This document shows, in pieces, positions 1-9,403 of a stretch of DNA of 64,000 nt. The translations under genes and the position numbers were made by a program. The DNA is from Vibrio chagasii (GTDB taxonomy: Bacteria; Pseudomonadota; Gammaproteobacteria; Enterobacterales; Vibrionaceae). The stretch lies in assembly GCA_041879415.1 (NCBI GenBank), contig CP090852.1, positions 124,001 to 188,000 on the forward strand. Direction: 5' to 3'. The notes under the pieces are model-generated. The model was given only the letters and a program-made list of their open reading frames with translations, was not told the origin of the DNA and made no database searches. The stretch's first letter is position 1. Each line of letters opens with the position of its first letter.

Positions 1-210
1 CATCTAACGAGCAGTCTGCTAAACACGTTCACTTAGTGAGAATTGCTTCATCAAATTCACAATTTAAAAGGAACAACGGTCTATTTCGCAACGCGGTAAC
101 CCAAACATGGATTAGCCTGCCCAACACAAAAAATAATAGGGCAGGTGTTAAATACACCCTTGTAGTCATCATTTTTATGACAGCTGCAAAGAAACCTCTG
201 GAGTCAGAGT

Positions 211-1818
211 ATGTCTGATTTAACCAATAGCGTGAAATCTCCAAGCTTAAATGCGGGTCAAGCACACACAACACGTAATGCAAAAAACAACACAAACCAG
301 TCTGAATCTACGTCAGACAAATTAGGGTTATCCAACCCAGCACTTTGGTACAGCGGCGGCTTTATCGCTCTGTTCGTGACACTTGCTTTATTTGACGGCG
401 AGCTACTATCAAGCCTAGTAAACACAGGCTTTGCGTGGTCGGTAAAAGTATTCGGTCCTTACTGGCAAATGCTTCTTCTTCTGACCTTTCTTATTGGTCT
501 TGGCCTAGCGGCAGGGCGAACAGGTAAGGTTATCCTTGGCGGCATCGCGAAACCTGAAATGGACGGCTTCCGTTGGATGGCGATCATCTTCTGTACGTTA
601 CTTGCAGGTGGCGGTGTATTTTGGGCTGCAGCAGAGCCGATTGCTCACTACGTTAGTCCACCACCATTGTACGGTGCGCAAGAGAACGCACAGCAAGGTG
701 CGGTGAACGCTTTATCACAATCTTTCATGCACTGGGGGTTCCTAGCATGGGCAATCGTAGGCAGCTTAACGTCTATTGTGGTTATGCACCTTCACTACGA
801 CAAAGGCTTACCGCTTAAACCTCGTATTTTACTTTACCCGGTATTGGGCGAGCGTGCACTGAAAGGTCACACCGGTGCTCTGATTGATGCATGTTGTATT
901 GTCGCGGTAGCGGCGGGCACCATTGGTCCAATCGGGTTCTTGGGCTTACAAGTTAGCTATGCACTGAACGCACTGTTTGAGATTCCAGATGGCTTCACAA
1001 CGCAGCTTATCATCATCTTGTTCGCTATCGTTCTATACACAATGTCGGCACTCAGCGGTCTAAACCGTGGAATGCAAATGCTAAGCCGATACAACGTGAT
1101 TCTGGCGATGGCATTGATGGTTTACATCCTGATCTTTGGCCCTACAAACTTTATCTTTAACGGCTACATTCAAGGTGTAGGCAGCATGATCGATAACTTC
1201 ATCCCAATGGCAACATACCGTGGTGATGAGGGGTGGTTGAGCTGGTGGACCGTGTTCTTCTGGGGTTGGTTCTTAGGTTACGGCCCAATGATGGCAATCT
1301 TCATCGCACGTATCTCTCGCGGTCGTAGTATTCGCCAATTGGTTTCAACCATCAGCTTAGTAGCTCCGTTTGTTACTTGTTTCTGGTTCACGATTGTTGG
1401 TGGCTCAGGTCTTGCGTTCGAAATCGCAGATCCAGGCAGCGTAAGTAAAGCGTTCGAAGGCTTTAACTTACCAGGTGCTCTGCTAGCGGTAACTCAGCAG
1501 CTTCCAATGCCGATGCTTATCTCTATCTTGTTCCTGATCTTAACCACGATTTTCATCGTAACGACTGGCGACTCAATGACTTACACCATCAGTGTTGTAA
1601 TCAGTGGTGAGACAGAACCGAATGCAATCATCCGTACTTTCTGGGGCGTGATGATGGGCGTAACAGCGTTGATTCTGATTTCGCTAGGCTCTGGTGGTAT
1701 TTCAGCGCTGCAATCGTTCATCGTAATTACAGCGGTTCCGGTGTCCTTAATCTTACTGCCATCGCTTTGGAATGCGCCTCAAATCGCAATCAAGATGGCG
1801 AAAGAGCAGGGTCTATAA
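211..1818 (+). CDS. BCCT family betaine/choline/carnitine-type transporter
   Basis: This is a secondary transporter of the betaine-choline-carnitine family, which imports quaternary-ammonium osmolytes across the inner membrane. The 535-residue protein has a hydrophilic N-terminus of about 45 residues followed by about twelve hydrophobic segments, the usual BCCT layout. The family signature is clear: a tryptophan-rich stretch (SWWTVFFWGW) runs into FIARISRGRSIRQL, matching the family's conserved FIARISRGRT core. The ATG is preceded by GGAG at 200-203 with 7-base spacing. The exact substrate cannot be read from sequence. The C-terminal tail is short, so osmotic regulation like that of BetP is not evident. 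Two uncharacterised genes follow in the same direction after a stem-loop. Confidence 0.93.
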   Translation: MSDLTNSVKSPSLNAGQAHTTRNAKNNTNQSESTSDKLGLSNPALWYSGGFIALFVTLALFDGELLSSLVNTGFAWSVKVFGPYWQMLLLLTFLIGLGLAAGRTGKVILGGIAKPEMDGFRWMAIIFCTLLAGGGVFWAAAEPIAHYVSPPPLYGAQENAQQGAVNALSQSFMHWGFLAWAIVGSLTSIVVMHLHYDKGLPLKPRILLYPVLGERALKGHTGALIDACCIVAVAAGTIGPIGFLGLQVSYALNALFEIPDGFTTQLIIILFAIVLYTMSALSGLNRGMQMLSRYNVILAMALMVYILIFGPTNFIFNGYIQGVGSMIDNFIPMATYRGDEGWLSWWTVFFWGWFLGYGPMMAIFIARISRGRSIRQLVSTISLVAPFVTCFWFTIVGGSGLAFEIADPGSVSKAFEGFNLPGALLAVTQQLPMPMLISILFLILTTIFIVTTGDSMTYTISVVISGETEPNAIIRTFWGVMMGVTALILISLGSGGISALQSFIVITAVPVSLILLPSLWNAPQIAIKMAKEQGL

Positions 1819-1862
1819 AGAAACTGCTGAAAAAACGTTCTCTAAAAATGTAAGAGAAACAA

Positions 1863-1892
1863 GGTATCAGCCTTTGAAATTAGGCTGATACC
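1863..1892. other. Perfect 11-bp stem-loop downstream of the BCCT gene
   Basis: GGTATCAGCCT at 1863-1873 pairs perfectly with AGGCTGATACC at 1882-1892 across an 8-base loop. No T-run follows, so it is not a classical intrinsic terminator. It could be an mRNA 3'-end stabiliser, a partial terminator, or an element separating transport from the next two genes. The rest of 1819-2115 shows nothing I can name. Confidence 0.5.
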
Positions 1893-2115
1893 AGATTCCG
1901 AAAGGAAGAGAAAACCCGTACTGGTGAAGATACATCGGGCGGCAAACTATTTAGGTCAAGAGATCTAGTCAGGACAAATAATAAGGGGTGAGTTCGCTTA
2001 CTCCAATAACGTGAAAGCTAACCAACATACTGTCGCTATAAATGCTTCAAAAGACAGCAACGATCGGTTCTGAATGGCTAGCAAAACCCTTATAACTACA
2101 AAGGTGGTGAGCAAA

Positions 2116-3855
2116 ATGGATGCACATCGTTCTACCTACACTGAATCAGCACTACGTGACGCAACGGTCGTCATGGCACCGGAAAGACTAGGTGCTATGC
2201 ACCAAACGCGTATCAGCTTCGTAAGAACTTTGATTCGCAAAATGGCGCAACAGCAATGGAAAGTGACTAAGCATGAGTGGCAATTAGACCCTCAAGGATT
2301 TGGTCATGTTATCTATAAGCTAGAGACGCCGAACCATGTTTATCATTTGGTTGTTTTTTGCGATGAGATTGCAGACGACGAGCGAAATGACCGTGTAATT
2401 GCTGAAAAGTGGGACGTAACATTTGCTTTGGTTCTTGGCGATGTGGATGTCGCTCTACTTGAGAGACTTCGTGCGAATGTACCGCTACAAGAAGCAGGCC
2501 GTAACCCTAACAATGTGCTCGTTCTAGCGCGTGCCAACAAAAGTGTCCGTGTGTTCGAACACATAGTGAGTCACTTGGCTAAAGGGGTTCAGCCAACGCC
2601 AAAAGAGTTAGCTGAAGTGGGCTACATCCTGAGAACGACTGCGGTTTATGGTAATGGTAAGTTCGGTATCGCTGACTTCAAAATTCTAGAGAAGAACCCA
2701 GATTTCAATCAGTCGTTCAGTGCGCAAATGTGTGCGGTATATATGCTGCGTGAATTCAGCCTGGATTGGGTTCATTACCTAGCAGAGCAACAAGGTGGTG
2801 AGCAAGCTGCGACTTTACATCGAGGTTTACAACGTTACCTGGGTGTAGGGAATGCGACAGGTTTAGGTATGGCGCCATACCTGATTAACCACCCAAGTAT
2901 TGTCGATCAATGGATGACAACCCGTGAGCATGCTCTATCTGACGTGCTAGCTAATCAGACCGACAATAGCTTAGTTGAGCCATTGCGCTCACTAGTGAAA
3001 AAAGCAGTCTGTCACCTAGAGCAGGTGGTGACCATCAACGAAACCCAACAAGAGTTAAACAAAGCTGCTGTCACTGAGTTGAAAGCGGCAGAGCAAACGT
3101 TAGATGCTTCAGTCAACCGATGTGAAACATGGGGTGAATTTGTCGAGCAATCTAAGCACATGAGTATGGAAGCCCAAGAAATCCTTATTTCATGCTTGAT
3201 GGAATTGTACCCAGAATTAGTGGACGCCCATCAGGAGCAGATGAATTGTAGCGAGACATTGTCACTTCCTAGCGGTAAGAAGATACAAGATCTGTTGGTG
3301 ATCTTAGAAGAGAAGTACCGCTGGGCAATCACAACCGATTTTACTAAAGCAGAAAACAACTACTGGTTCTGGTATCGCTCACAAGACAAAGAAGAGCCAA
3401 GGCTCGGTGTTCGAGGCGAAGAGCTTGGTGAAGAGCGTGAATTGCCGTTAGATATCGGTCGTCAAGCTTACCGCTTGTACCACGCTTTATTGCAGTTTAC
3501 TCCAGAGCTCTCATTAGCCGAGTTCTTAGTAAAACAGCCACAGCATCGTGCTATAGCGCGCCGGGTATGGACGCTGGGTAACAAAGCGATGGGCGACATT
3601 CAAATGAATGTGCTTCATAAAGAGTCGCTGCCGATGCATCTGTTACGTTGCAAGTTAGCGATGTTTGGTGCAACTAAGTTTGATCCGCGCTCTGATCGTT
3701 GGGTTCGCGTGACCTTCTTCCAAGGTGCGCCGTTGCTTGACGAAATTAATCAGGACGAGTGGGTATTCCCACTGTTGCCGAGTGAAGCGGAGCTAGCTGG
3801 CTCACATAACGTTCCTACACATATCAATGCTCAACATGGAGGTAAATCGCTATGA
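2116..3855 (+). CDS. Uncharacterised cytoplasmic protein, about 579 residues
   Basis: I do not recognise the function. No signal peptide or membrane segment is visible and the composition is that of a soluble protein. The sequence is rich in charged residues, with a mid-region suggesting alpha-helices (LNKAAVTELKAAEQTL). An in-frame ATG exists at 2074, but only the ATG at 2116 has a good ribosome-binding site (AAGGTGGTGAG, 2101-2111), so I chose that one. The stop overlaps the next gene's start by four bases (ATGA), so the two are probably translated together and work together. Position after a BCCT transporter suggests, without proving, a link to quaternary-amine metabolism. Confidence 0.8.
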   Translation: MDAHRSTYTESALRDATVVMAPERLGAMHQTRISFVRTLIRKMAQQQWKVTKHEWQLDPQGFGHVIYKLETPNHVYHLVVFCDEIADDERNDRVIAEKWDVTFALVLGDVDVALLERLRANVPLQEAGRNPNNVLVLARANKSVRVFEHIVSHLAKGVQPTPKELAEVGYILRTTAVYGNGKFGIADFKILEKNPDFNQSFSAQMCAVYMLREFSLDWVHYLAEQQGGEQAATLHRGLQRYLGVGNATGLGMAPYLINHPSIVDQWMTTREHALSDVLANQTDNSLVEPLRSLVKKAVCHLEQVVTINETQQELNKAAVTELKAAEQTLDASVNRCETWGEFVEQSKHMSMEAQEILISCLMELYPELVDAHQEQMNCSETLSLPSGKKIQDLLVILEEKYRWAITTDFTKAENNYWFWYRSQDKEEPRLGVRGEELGEERELPLDIGRQAYRLYHALLQFTPELSLAEFLVKQPQHRAIARRVWTLGNKAMGDIQMNVLHKESLPMHLLRCKLAMFGATKFDPRSDRWVRVTFFQGAPLLDEINQDEWVFPLLPSEAELAGSHNVPTHINAQHGGKSL

Positions 3856-4589
3856 TCGTTTCTCACAATGAATTGGTCGCGGCCGTCAACAAAGCCTTTT
3901 TAGGGATGCGCCGTACATGTGGTGAAGCCGATGTGATAGCGAACATGGTGGCTGATTTGCAAATGGTAGGCTTGGATGGTGTGCGTCATTTTAATAATGC
4001 GAGCAACTTTATCGGCCTAGAGGACGACTGCCCAGTTGATATTCAATTGACAAGCGATAACACGGTCGAAGTTGACTTACATAAGGCAAGTTTGGCGTGT
4101 CACCTTCCTGTCGTGATGGATTACGCGATTGAAAAAATGGTCGGTAATAAATCGCTTAAGATTGAGCTAAACAACTGCCATAACCGCTGGTTAGCCTACA
4201 GTGAGCTTGTAAAACTAGCAGCGAAAGGTATTGCGTGTACTGCACGTTGGGACAATGGCTCAAACCCTAAGAGCACCTTGTATGTGCTTAACCGTGGTTG
4301 CGTTGCTCCAGAGCTGTTTTTATCAGATTTGCCTCTGACATCGGACGAACATATCCATAATATGACCATCGAACTTTCCGTCCAGGATTTCGATATCGAA
4401 CGCTTGTCAGATGGCTACCAAACACATGTCAGGTCTGAGTCGTTGTTTAAGACACAAGAAGAGGCGTGGCGTGATGGCATTGAGGTCAATGACGCAGAGT
4501 GGGCGACACTAAAAGAAACGGCCACTGCGATTCTGGTTGAAAATAGCCAACGTTCAATTCAAGGGGCAGGAGAGCTAGTCGCCTCATAG
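3852..4589 (+). CDS. Uncharacterised protein, DUF3726-like
   Basis: A 245-residue soluble protein whose start is coupled by ATGA overlap to the preceding unknown gene, with GGAGG upstream at 3839-3843. The N-terminus (SHNELVAAVNKAFLGM, then GEAD and GLDGV) resembles what I recall of DUF3726 proteins, which have no assigned activity. That assignment is from memory and weak. No catalytic motif, membrane segment or signal peptide is visible. A strong terminator follows, so it is probably the last gene of a unit with the preceding gene and possibly the BCCT transporter. Confidence 0.75.
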   Translation: MIVSHNELVAAVNKAFLGMRRTCGEADVIANMVADLQMVGLDGVRHFNNASNFIGLEDDCPVDIQLTSDNTVEVDLHKASLACHLPVVMDYAIEKMVGNKSLKIELNNCHNRWLAYSELVKLAAKGIACTARWDNGSNPKSTLYVLNRGCVAPELFLSDLPLTSDEHIHNMTIELSVQDFDIERLSDGYQTHVRSESLFKTQEEAWRDGIEVNDAEWATLKETATAILVENSQRSIQGAGELVAS

Positions 4590-4628
4590 CGGATTGAACG
4601 TAGCGCAACATAAGCATCAGATAACACC

Positions 4629-4668
4629 AAAAGAGCTTAACGTATCCTCACCTCGTTAAGCTCTTTTT
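4629..4668 (+). terminator. Rho-independent terminator
   Basis: A perfect 14-bp stem, AAAAGAGCTTAACG at 4629-4642 with CGTTAAGCTCTTTT at 4654-4667, has an 11-base loop and continues into a T-rich tail. It ends the unit of two unknown genes. Confidence 0.88.
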
Positions 4669-4902
4669 ATTTTCCTGTTTCTTTTTTCTCATTCCTTGAT
4701 AAAGCCTCAAAAGGGGCTGTTTTGACACAGGTTGTTACGATACGAACACTCCTTGAGCGATCAAATGAAGTACCTTCACATTCATGCTAAACAAACGGTT
4801 TCATTTACGAGCTACTATGCGTATCTTGCTACCTATGCGTGCCATAGGGCGCCACTTTTATTCGTACCGATGACATTAGAATCAGATAAAAAGGAATGAA
4901 GC
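4669..4902. other. Intergenic region upstream of the iminopeptidase
   Basis: Together with the terminator this makes a 313-base gap. It must hold the promoter of the downstream gene, but I see no confident -35/-10 pair or operator. The only clear element is AAGGA at 4891-4895, the ribosome-binding site for the GTG start at 4903. Confidence 0.4.
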
Positions 4903-6195
4903 GTGCAAGCTAAGTTTATAGATGGAACCACCCTGTATCGTCAGCACTATTTTGAACTACCACTCGATTATCAAGCGAAAGATGGACAGCAGATTCAAGT
5001 CTTTGCTCGTGAAGTTGTCGATCTAGCTAAAGACAGCCAAGAGCTCCCATGGCTTATCTACTTTCAGGGTGGCCCAGGCTTTCCTTCACCACGTGTGAGT
5101 GGGGAATCCGGTTGGATGAAACGCGCGTTACAAAACTACCGCGTTCTGCTTCTTGATCAGCGCGGCACAGGTAATAGCACGGTAATTAGCCATGAAACTT
5201 TGGCGCATCTGTCTCCAGAGCAACAAGCTGAATATCTAACGCATTTCAGAGCTGACAACATTGTTCGTGATGCGGAAGCGATTCGTGAAAAATTTGGTGT
5301 TAAGCAGTGGTCGACAATTGGCCAGAGCTTTGGTGGCTTTTGTACTCTAAGCTACTTATCGCTATTCCCACAAAGCTTGCAACGCTGCTATGTAACTGGC
5401 GGTATCCCGTCGATTGAACGTGAAGCTGACGATGTCTACCGCGCGACCTATAAGCGTGTTGAAGATAAGAACAGAGCCTTCTTTGCTCAATTCCCACAAG
5501 CACAAGCCATGTGCCGTGAGATCTCTGATTATCTGGTTAACAATGAAGTGAAGCTACCAAACGGTCAGCTATTTACGGTTGAACAGTTCCAATTGATTGG
5601 CATTAACCTTGGTGCTGGCGAAGCAAACCTTCCTATGTACTTCACATTAGAGAGTGCGTTTGTTGAAGCTAATGGTAAAAAGCAGCTGAGCTACAGCTTC
5701 CTAAATCAAATGCAACAAGAGCAGGGTTACCTAACCAATCCAATCTATGCCATTTTGCATGAATCGATCTATTGCCAAGGGACAGCATCAAATTGGTCGG
5801 CTCATCGAGTTCGCGAGCAGTATCCTCACTTTAACTATCAATCGGGTGGGGAATTTTGGTTTACTGGCGAGATGGTCTACCCATGGATGTTTGATCAACT
5901 AGAAACACTGAAGCCACTGCGTGAAGCGGCGAATATCTTAGCTGAGAAATCGGATTGGGGCACTTTGTACAACGCAGAGCAGCTTAGCAAGAATACCGTG
6001 CCTATGGCGTGTGCTGTTTATGCCGACGACATGTACGTTGAACTGGATTACAGCCGTGAAACACTGGCGAACATTCCAAATTCAAAAACGTGGATCACTA
6101 ACGAGTATGAGCACAACGGCTTACGAGCAGACGGTGAAAGAATCGTAGATAAGCTGATGACCATGGTTGAAGCGTTAGAGAATCTGCCAAAGTAA
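4903..6195 (+). CDS. Alpha/beta hydrolase, proline iminopeptidase type (S33)
   Basis: Predicted prolyl aminopeptidase, releasing N-terminal proline from peptides in the cytoplasm. The sequence has the family's GGPGF oxyanion motif at residues 56-60, the DQRGTGNS strand at 85-92, and the nucleophile elbow GQSFGG with Ser142. Candidate acid and base residues lie near YADDMYVELD and EYEHNGLRADGER toward the C-terminus. Its 430 residues match the long (Aeromonas/Serratia-type) enzymes, not the shorter group of about 310. It starts with GTG, with AAGGA 7 bases upstream. No signal peptide is seen. It appears to be a single-gene unit between two terminators. Confidence 0.88.
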   Translation: MQAKFIDGTTLYRQHYFELPLDYQAKDGQQIQVFAREVVDLAKDSQELPWLIYFQGGPGFPSPRVSGESGWMKRALQNYRVLLLDQRGTGNSTVISHETLAHLSPEQQAEYLTHFRADNIVRDAEAIREKFGVKQWSTIGQSFGGFCTLSYLSLFPQSLQRCYVTGGIPSIEREADDVYRATYKRVEDKNRAFFAQFPQAQAMCREISDYLVNNEVKLPNGQLFTVEQFQLIGINLGAGEANLPMYFTLESAFVEANGKKQLSYSFLNQMQQEQGYLTNPIYAILHESIYCQGTASNWSAHRVREQYPHFNYQSGGEFWFTGEMVYPWMFDQLETLKPLREAANILAEKSDWGTLYNAEQLSKNTVPMACAVYADDMYVELDYSRETLANIPNSKTWITNEYEHNGLRADGERIVDKLMTMVEALENLPK

Positions 6196-6252
6196 TCAAG
6201 CTATCACTGCTCGAAATAAGAGACGTTAAAAATTTGGAACGTTAGAAAAAAG

Positions 6253-6279
6253 AAAACGCTGCATCCGTGCAGCGTTTTT
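6253..6279. terminator. Bidirectional intrinsic terminator
   Basis: AAAACGCTGCA at 6253-6263 pairs perfectly with TGCAGCGTTTT at 6268-6278 around a TCCG loop. There is a T-run on the plus side and an A-run upstream, so it can serve both the peptidase gene and the minus-strand small gene that converges on it. Confidence 0.88.
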
Positions 6280-6335
6280 GTTAGGTCATCGAACTATTCG
6301 ATTTAAGGAACTAGGAGGGGTAGCTCAATAAGCCA

Positions 6336-6518
6336 TTAAGGTTGGATGACGATATCTTGATGTTCTGTTGTGGTTAAGCAGGCGCGATTTTGTTCGATAA
6401 GTTGAGCCGCGTAAGATGGGGTCACAGCTTGAATCTCGCCTTTCGAACGAATGGTCAGTGCTTCCCAAGCTTGATCACGATATTTGCCTGTCTGTGTGTA
6501 TTCAATAAGTACTCTCAT
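6336..6518 (-). CDS. Small conserved-looking hypothetical protein (60 residues)
   Basis: Not a family I can name. The 60-residue product is soluble and balanced in composition (YRDQAWEALTIRSKGEIQAVTP), without membrane segments. A GGAAG ribosome-binding site lies 4 bases before the ATG on the minus strand, and a bidirectional terminator sits downstream. These support a real gene despite its length. The overlapping plus-strand frame at 6390-6590 lacks such support. Confidence 0.6.
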   Translation of the reverse strand: MRVLIEYTQTGKYRDQAWEALTIRSKGEIQAVTPSYAAQLIEQNRACLTTTEHQDIVIQP

Positions 6519-6754
6519 GATTCTTCCATTCGTTGTGTGGTTAACGTGCTACTAACATTAGCGCCATTATCGTCGTTACACACCTGTTAAAAATGGAACA
6601 TAAGATTAACCAAATGAGAATGGTTGCAACTTGAAAATATCTACAAATTGCACTTATCAGCACTCGAGCTTATTACTCTAAATCGCTATTCATCCGGATA
6701 GAGTGTTGAGAATGGGTAGCAGTGGTAAGTTGTACCTGAAGGAAATTGAAGCAT

Positions 6755-6784
6755 AAAAAAACGCTGCACAAGGCAGCGTTTTTT
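6755..6784. terminator. Bidirectional intrinsic terminator
   Basis: AAAAAACGCTGC at 6755-6766 pairs with GCAGCGTTTTTT at 6773-6784 around a 6-base loop. Its core stem is the same as that of the terminator at 6253-6279. It lies just beyond the stop of the small minus-strand gene starting at 7034. Confidence 0.85.
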
Positions 6785-6806
6785 CAAAATTCATTTGGAC
6801 GACAGA

Positions 6807-7034
6807 TTAGTTGTTTTCTAAGCCAACAATCTTGCGTGCAGACATTACTGCGCTGTCTAAATCGGTCAATCTACCAGCACTTGCTGGACCAAGAACGGAT
6901 GAATACAAAGCCAACTGCTTCTCAAATGATAGATCTAGATGGTTATATAGATTTTGGCGGATTTGAGCGTGTTGCTGTGGTTTCGCGCTCGATAGACCTT
7001 CCAACGTATCGTAGATGAGTGTAGTTGTATCCAT
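6807..7034 (-). CDS. Small hypothetical protein (75 residues)
   Basis: I do not recognise the family. The product is a soluble, largely helical 75-residue protein (LYNHLDLSFEKQLALYSSVLG). The minus-strand ATG has AAGGA 5 bases upstream, and a strong terminator follows the stop. The overlapping plus-strand frame (6746-7018) runs through the terminator hairpin and is spurious. This gene is preceded on its strand by the terminator of the cytochrome oxidase operon, so it probably has its own promoter in 7035-7190. Confidence 0.65.
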   Translation of the reverse strand: MDTTTLIYDTLEGLSSAKPQQHAQIRQNLYNHLDLSFEKQLALYSSVLGPASAGRLTDLDSAVMSARKIVGLENN

Positions 7035-7193
7035 ATCAGTCCTTAGTAACTCATTATAAAATTTTGCGTATTATGCACTTGGTGTCATCTTTGTTCTGCG
7101 AGATTGATCGCATTATGTGCAAGTCTGCTTAATTGTGTAATCAGTTAGTTATAATTGTGTTGTAGTGACAAAGGGCGTCTAACAGCGCAAAAG

Positions 7194-7220
7194 AAAAGGA
7201 GACACTCAGGTCTCCTTTTT
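7194..7220 (-). terminator. Terminator of the cbb3-type oxidase operon
   Basis: AAAAGGAGAC at 7194-7203 pairs with GTCTCCTTTT at 7210-7219 around a 6-base loop. Read on the minus strand, the stem is followed by CTTTTCTTTT. It lies 27 bases past the ccoP stop. Confidence 0.8.
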
Positions 7221-7246
7221 TCTAGCTTCGATAAATTGAGCTAATG

Positions 7247-9403
7247 CTACCGGATGTTTATGGTGTTATCTCTTCGGTCATACATGTCCGGCGTAGTATG
7301 TAAGCCGCCAGCGTAACCCGCTGCTTCTAGAGTTTCTCTCACTTCTCGAACATGCTCTGCGGTGACCGGCTCGTCTCTATCACCTAGATGCAATCGGACG
7401 AAAGTGATCAGTTCAGCTAGCCTTTGATCTGATAAGACATCTTCAAAGCTCGCCATTGGCATGAAGTTTCTGTCTTTATCGAGATACGTAGGCTGTAAGC
7501 CCCTTACTGTTACCGCAATGGTGTTGAATGGGTCGCTGTGCATGATGATGCCATTGTTCAACAGGGTAGGAGCGATAGGGTCTCGCCCTTTACCATCGTC
7601 ACCATGACACGCACCACAGGTTTGGCGATAAGTCGTGTAGATCTCGGCGGCGTATGACTCTTCATCAAAGCCTTTCGGCTCTAACGGTACCGCGTCACTA
7701 CTTATGGTGTTGTTGGTATCACCACTGAGTAAGTAGTACGACATTGATTCAATATCTTCGCGCGTCATCAAACTTAGGCTGTTTTTAACTACGTCAGCCA
7801 TACCAGCAAAAGCCGTCCCTTTGTCTGAGTGACCTGTGTGTAGGAAGTCGGTGAGTGTTTTCTCATCCCAGCCATCGATGTACAGCTCGTTTGCGGTGAT
7901 GTCAGGTGCATTCCAACCATCGATTAAATTACCTTGGAAAATACGCTCCGGTATCAATGCTTGGGCAATGTTACGAGGCGTGTGACACTCAGAACAGTGA
8001 CCAAGCCCTGCAACCCAGTATTTACCTTGTTGCCACTTCTCGACATCATCAACCTTGTCTTTGAGCTCCTCTGGTACTTGATAGTCGACGGGATCGGTAT
8101 CCATGAATACGATATTCCAGCCAAGCAAACCTAGGCGAATGTTCGACGGGAACATCATGCTGTTGTCGTCATTGCGTCTTGGTACAGCAGTAATGGATTG
8201 CATGTACTCCCACAAATCGACCATGTCTTGGTCGGTCAGATATTGATACGAAGTGTAGGGCATAGCTGGATACAAGTAGCCATTCTTGCCTTTACCCGCA
8301 ACCAATGCAGCTCTGAAATCTTCGAAATCATAGGTTCCAATGCCTTCCGTGTTATGAGGCGTTATGTTGGTTGAGTAAACAGTGCCGAAAGGGGTTACAA
8401 ACGGCAGACCACCAGCAAAGGGTTCGCCTCCCTCTGCACTATGACAAGCGACACAGTCACCGGCATAAGCAAGATATTCTCCTCGCTCAACAGATTGAGC
8501 ATCCAAGTTTGCAATTCTCTGCTGTTCAGCTTCTCCTGCATATCGGATATAGGCACCCAGAGCGAGTATCTCGTTTTCGGTTAGCTGGCTATGAAACGCT
8601 GGCATCAGGTTGTTCAAGCCATAGTTGATCGTATGTTGAATCTCTTCAATGCTGCCTCCGTGGAGCCATATGTCGTCGGACAGGTCTGGTACTCCTATTT
8701 GAGGGTTGGCAACGGAGCCGTCGGCATGACAAGAAGAGCAGTATTTAGTGAACAAGGTTTTGCCTAGTTCGACTTTGACCTCAGGTACATCAGTGTGGCG
8801 TTGATTCAGTGACGCTAAGTAGTAGGAGACTTTTGCCACTTCATCTGGACGCATGATTTCACTCCAACCCGGCATGGCACCGTTTCGCCCTTTGGCAATC
8901 GAGTGAATAATGGCTTCATCACTGCCACCATACAACCACTCTTGGTCGATCAAGTTAGGGAAGTGTTTTTGCCCTTGAGCGTTATCTCGGTGACAAGCGG
9001 CACAATGGGTTTGGAATAAGATCTGACCGCTGCTTACGATCTCAGGCACCTCTGCTAACCCAGCCAAAGTGGTTTCACTTGTTTGTGCAAACTGCTCATT
9101 GAGGGTCGTGGTAGGCGAACTGAGTTTATCGTCACTTTGCTGCCAATCGACTAAGCCTTCCCATTCACCAATCCCGGGGTATAACACGAGGTAGCCTGCG
9201 GAGAGAGAGAAAGCGACAGCATAACTGACAAACAGTAATTTAGGCGGCGGTGCGTCTTTCTCTTCAATGCCGTCAAAGGTGCCAACGGTGTGGTCCTCGT
9301 CGGCCTTGTGATTACTACGCCAGTATTTAACGACAACGGATACCATTAGAACAAAGAATATTATGGTTAAAAGTGCCGCCCATAAGTTCCAAAATGTGCT
9401 CAT
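7247..9403 (-). CDS. ccoP: Pentahaem CcoP-type subunit of a cbb3 cytochrome c oxidase
   Basis: This is the membrane-anchored electron-entry subunit of a cbb3 oxidase. The order is: membrane helix at residues 8-27, the CcoP-specific segment TFDGIEEKDAPPP (42-54), a second helix ending in YPGIGEW, then two cytochrome c domains with CxxCH at 134 and 222. Normal CcoP ends there at roughly 300 residues. This protein is 718 residues and adds three more CxxCH motifs at 317, 470 and 596. That extension resembles the trihaem cytochrome c subunit of membrane alcohol or gluconate dehydrogenases. The start overlaps the ccoO stop by four bases. The extension could let the oxidase accept electrons directly from a periplasmic donor, which is an inference. 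No ccoQ is present between ccoO and ccoP. Confidence 0.9.
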   Translation of the reverse strand: MSTFWNLWAALLTIIFFVLMVSVVVKYWRSNHKADEDHTVGTFDGIEEKDAPPPKLLFVSYAVAFSLSAGYLVLYPGIGEWEGLVDWQQSDDKLSSPTTTLNEQFAQTSETTLAGLAEVPEIVSSGQILFQTHCAACHRDNAQGQKHFPNLIDQEWLYGGSDEAIIHSIAKGRNGAMPGWSEIMRPDEVAKVSYYLASLNQRHTDVPEVKVELGKTLFTKYCSSCHADGSVANPQIGVPDLSDDIWLHGGSIEEIQHTINYGLNNLMPAFHSQLTENEILALGAYIRYAGEAEQQRIANLDAQSVERGEYLAYAGDCVACHSAEGGEPFAGGLPFVTPFGTVYSTNITPHNTEGIGTYDFEDFRAALVAGKGKNGYLYPAMPYTSYQYLTDQDMVDLWEYMQSITAVPRRNDDNSMMFPSNIRLGLLGWNIVFMDTDPVDYQVPEELKDKVDDVEKWQQGKYWVAGLGHCSECHTPRNIAQALIPERIFQGNLIDGWNAPDITANELYIDGWDEKTLTDFLHTGHSDKGTAFAGMADVVKNSLSLMTREDIESMSYYLLSGDTNNTISSDAVPLEPKGFDEESYAAEIYTTYRQTCGACHGDDGKGRDPIAPTLLNNGIIMHSDPFNTIAVTVRGLQPTYLDKDRNFMPMASFEDVLSDQRLAELITFVRLHLGDRDEPVTAEHVREVRETLEAAGYAGGLHTTPDMYDRRDNTINIR

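Noticed and set aside
36..218. Short plus-strand open frame before the BCCT gene
   Set aside because: No ribosome-binding site, composition not protein-like, and it overlaps the BCCT start.
6746..7018. 90-codon plus-strand frame
   Set aside because: It reads through a terminator hairpin and lies opposite a better supported minus-strand gene.
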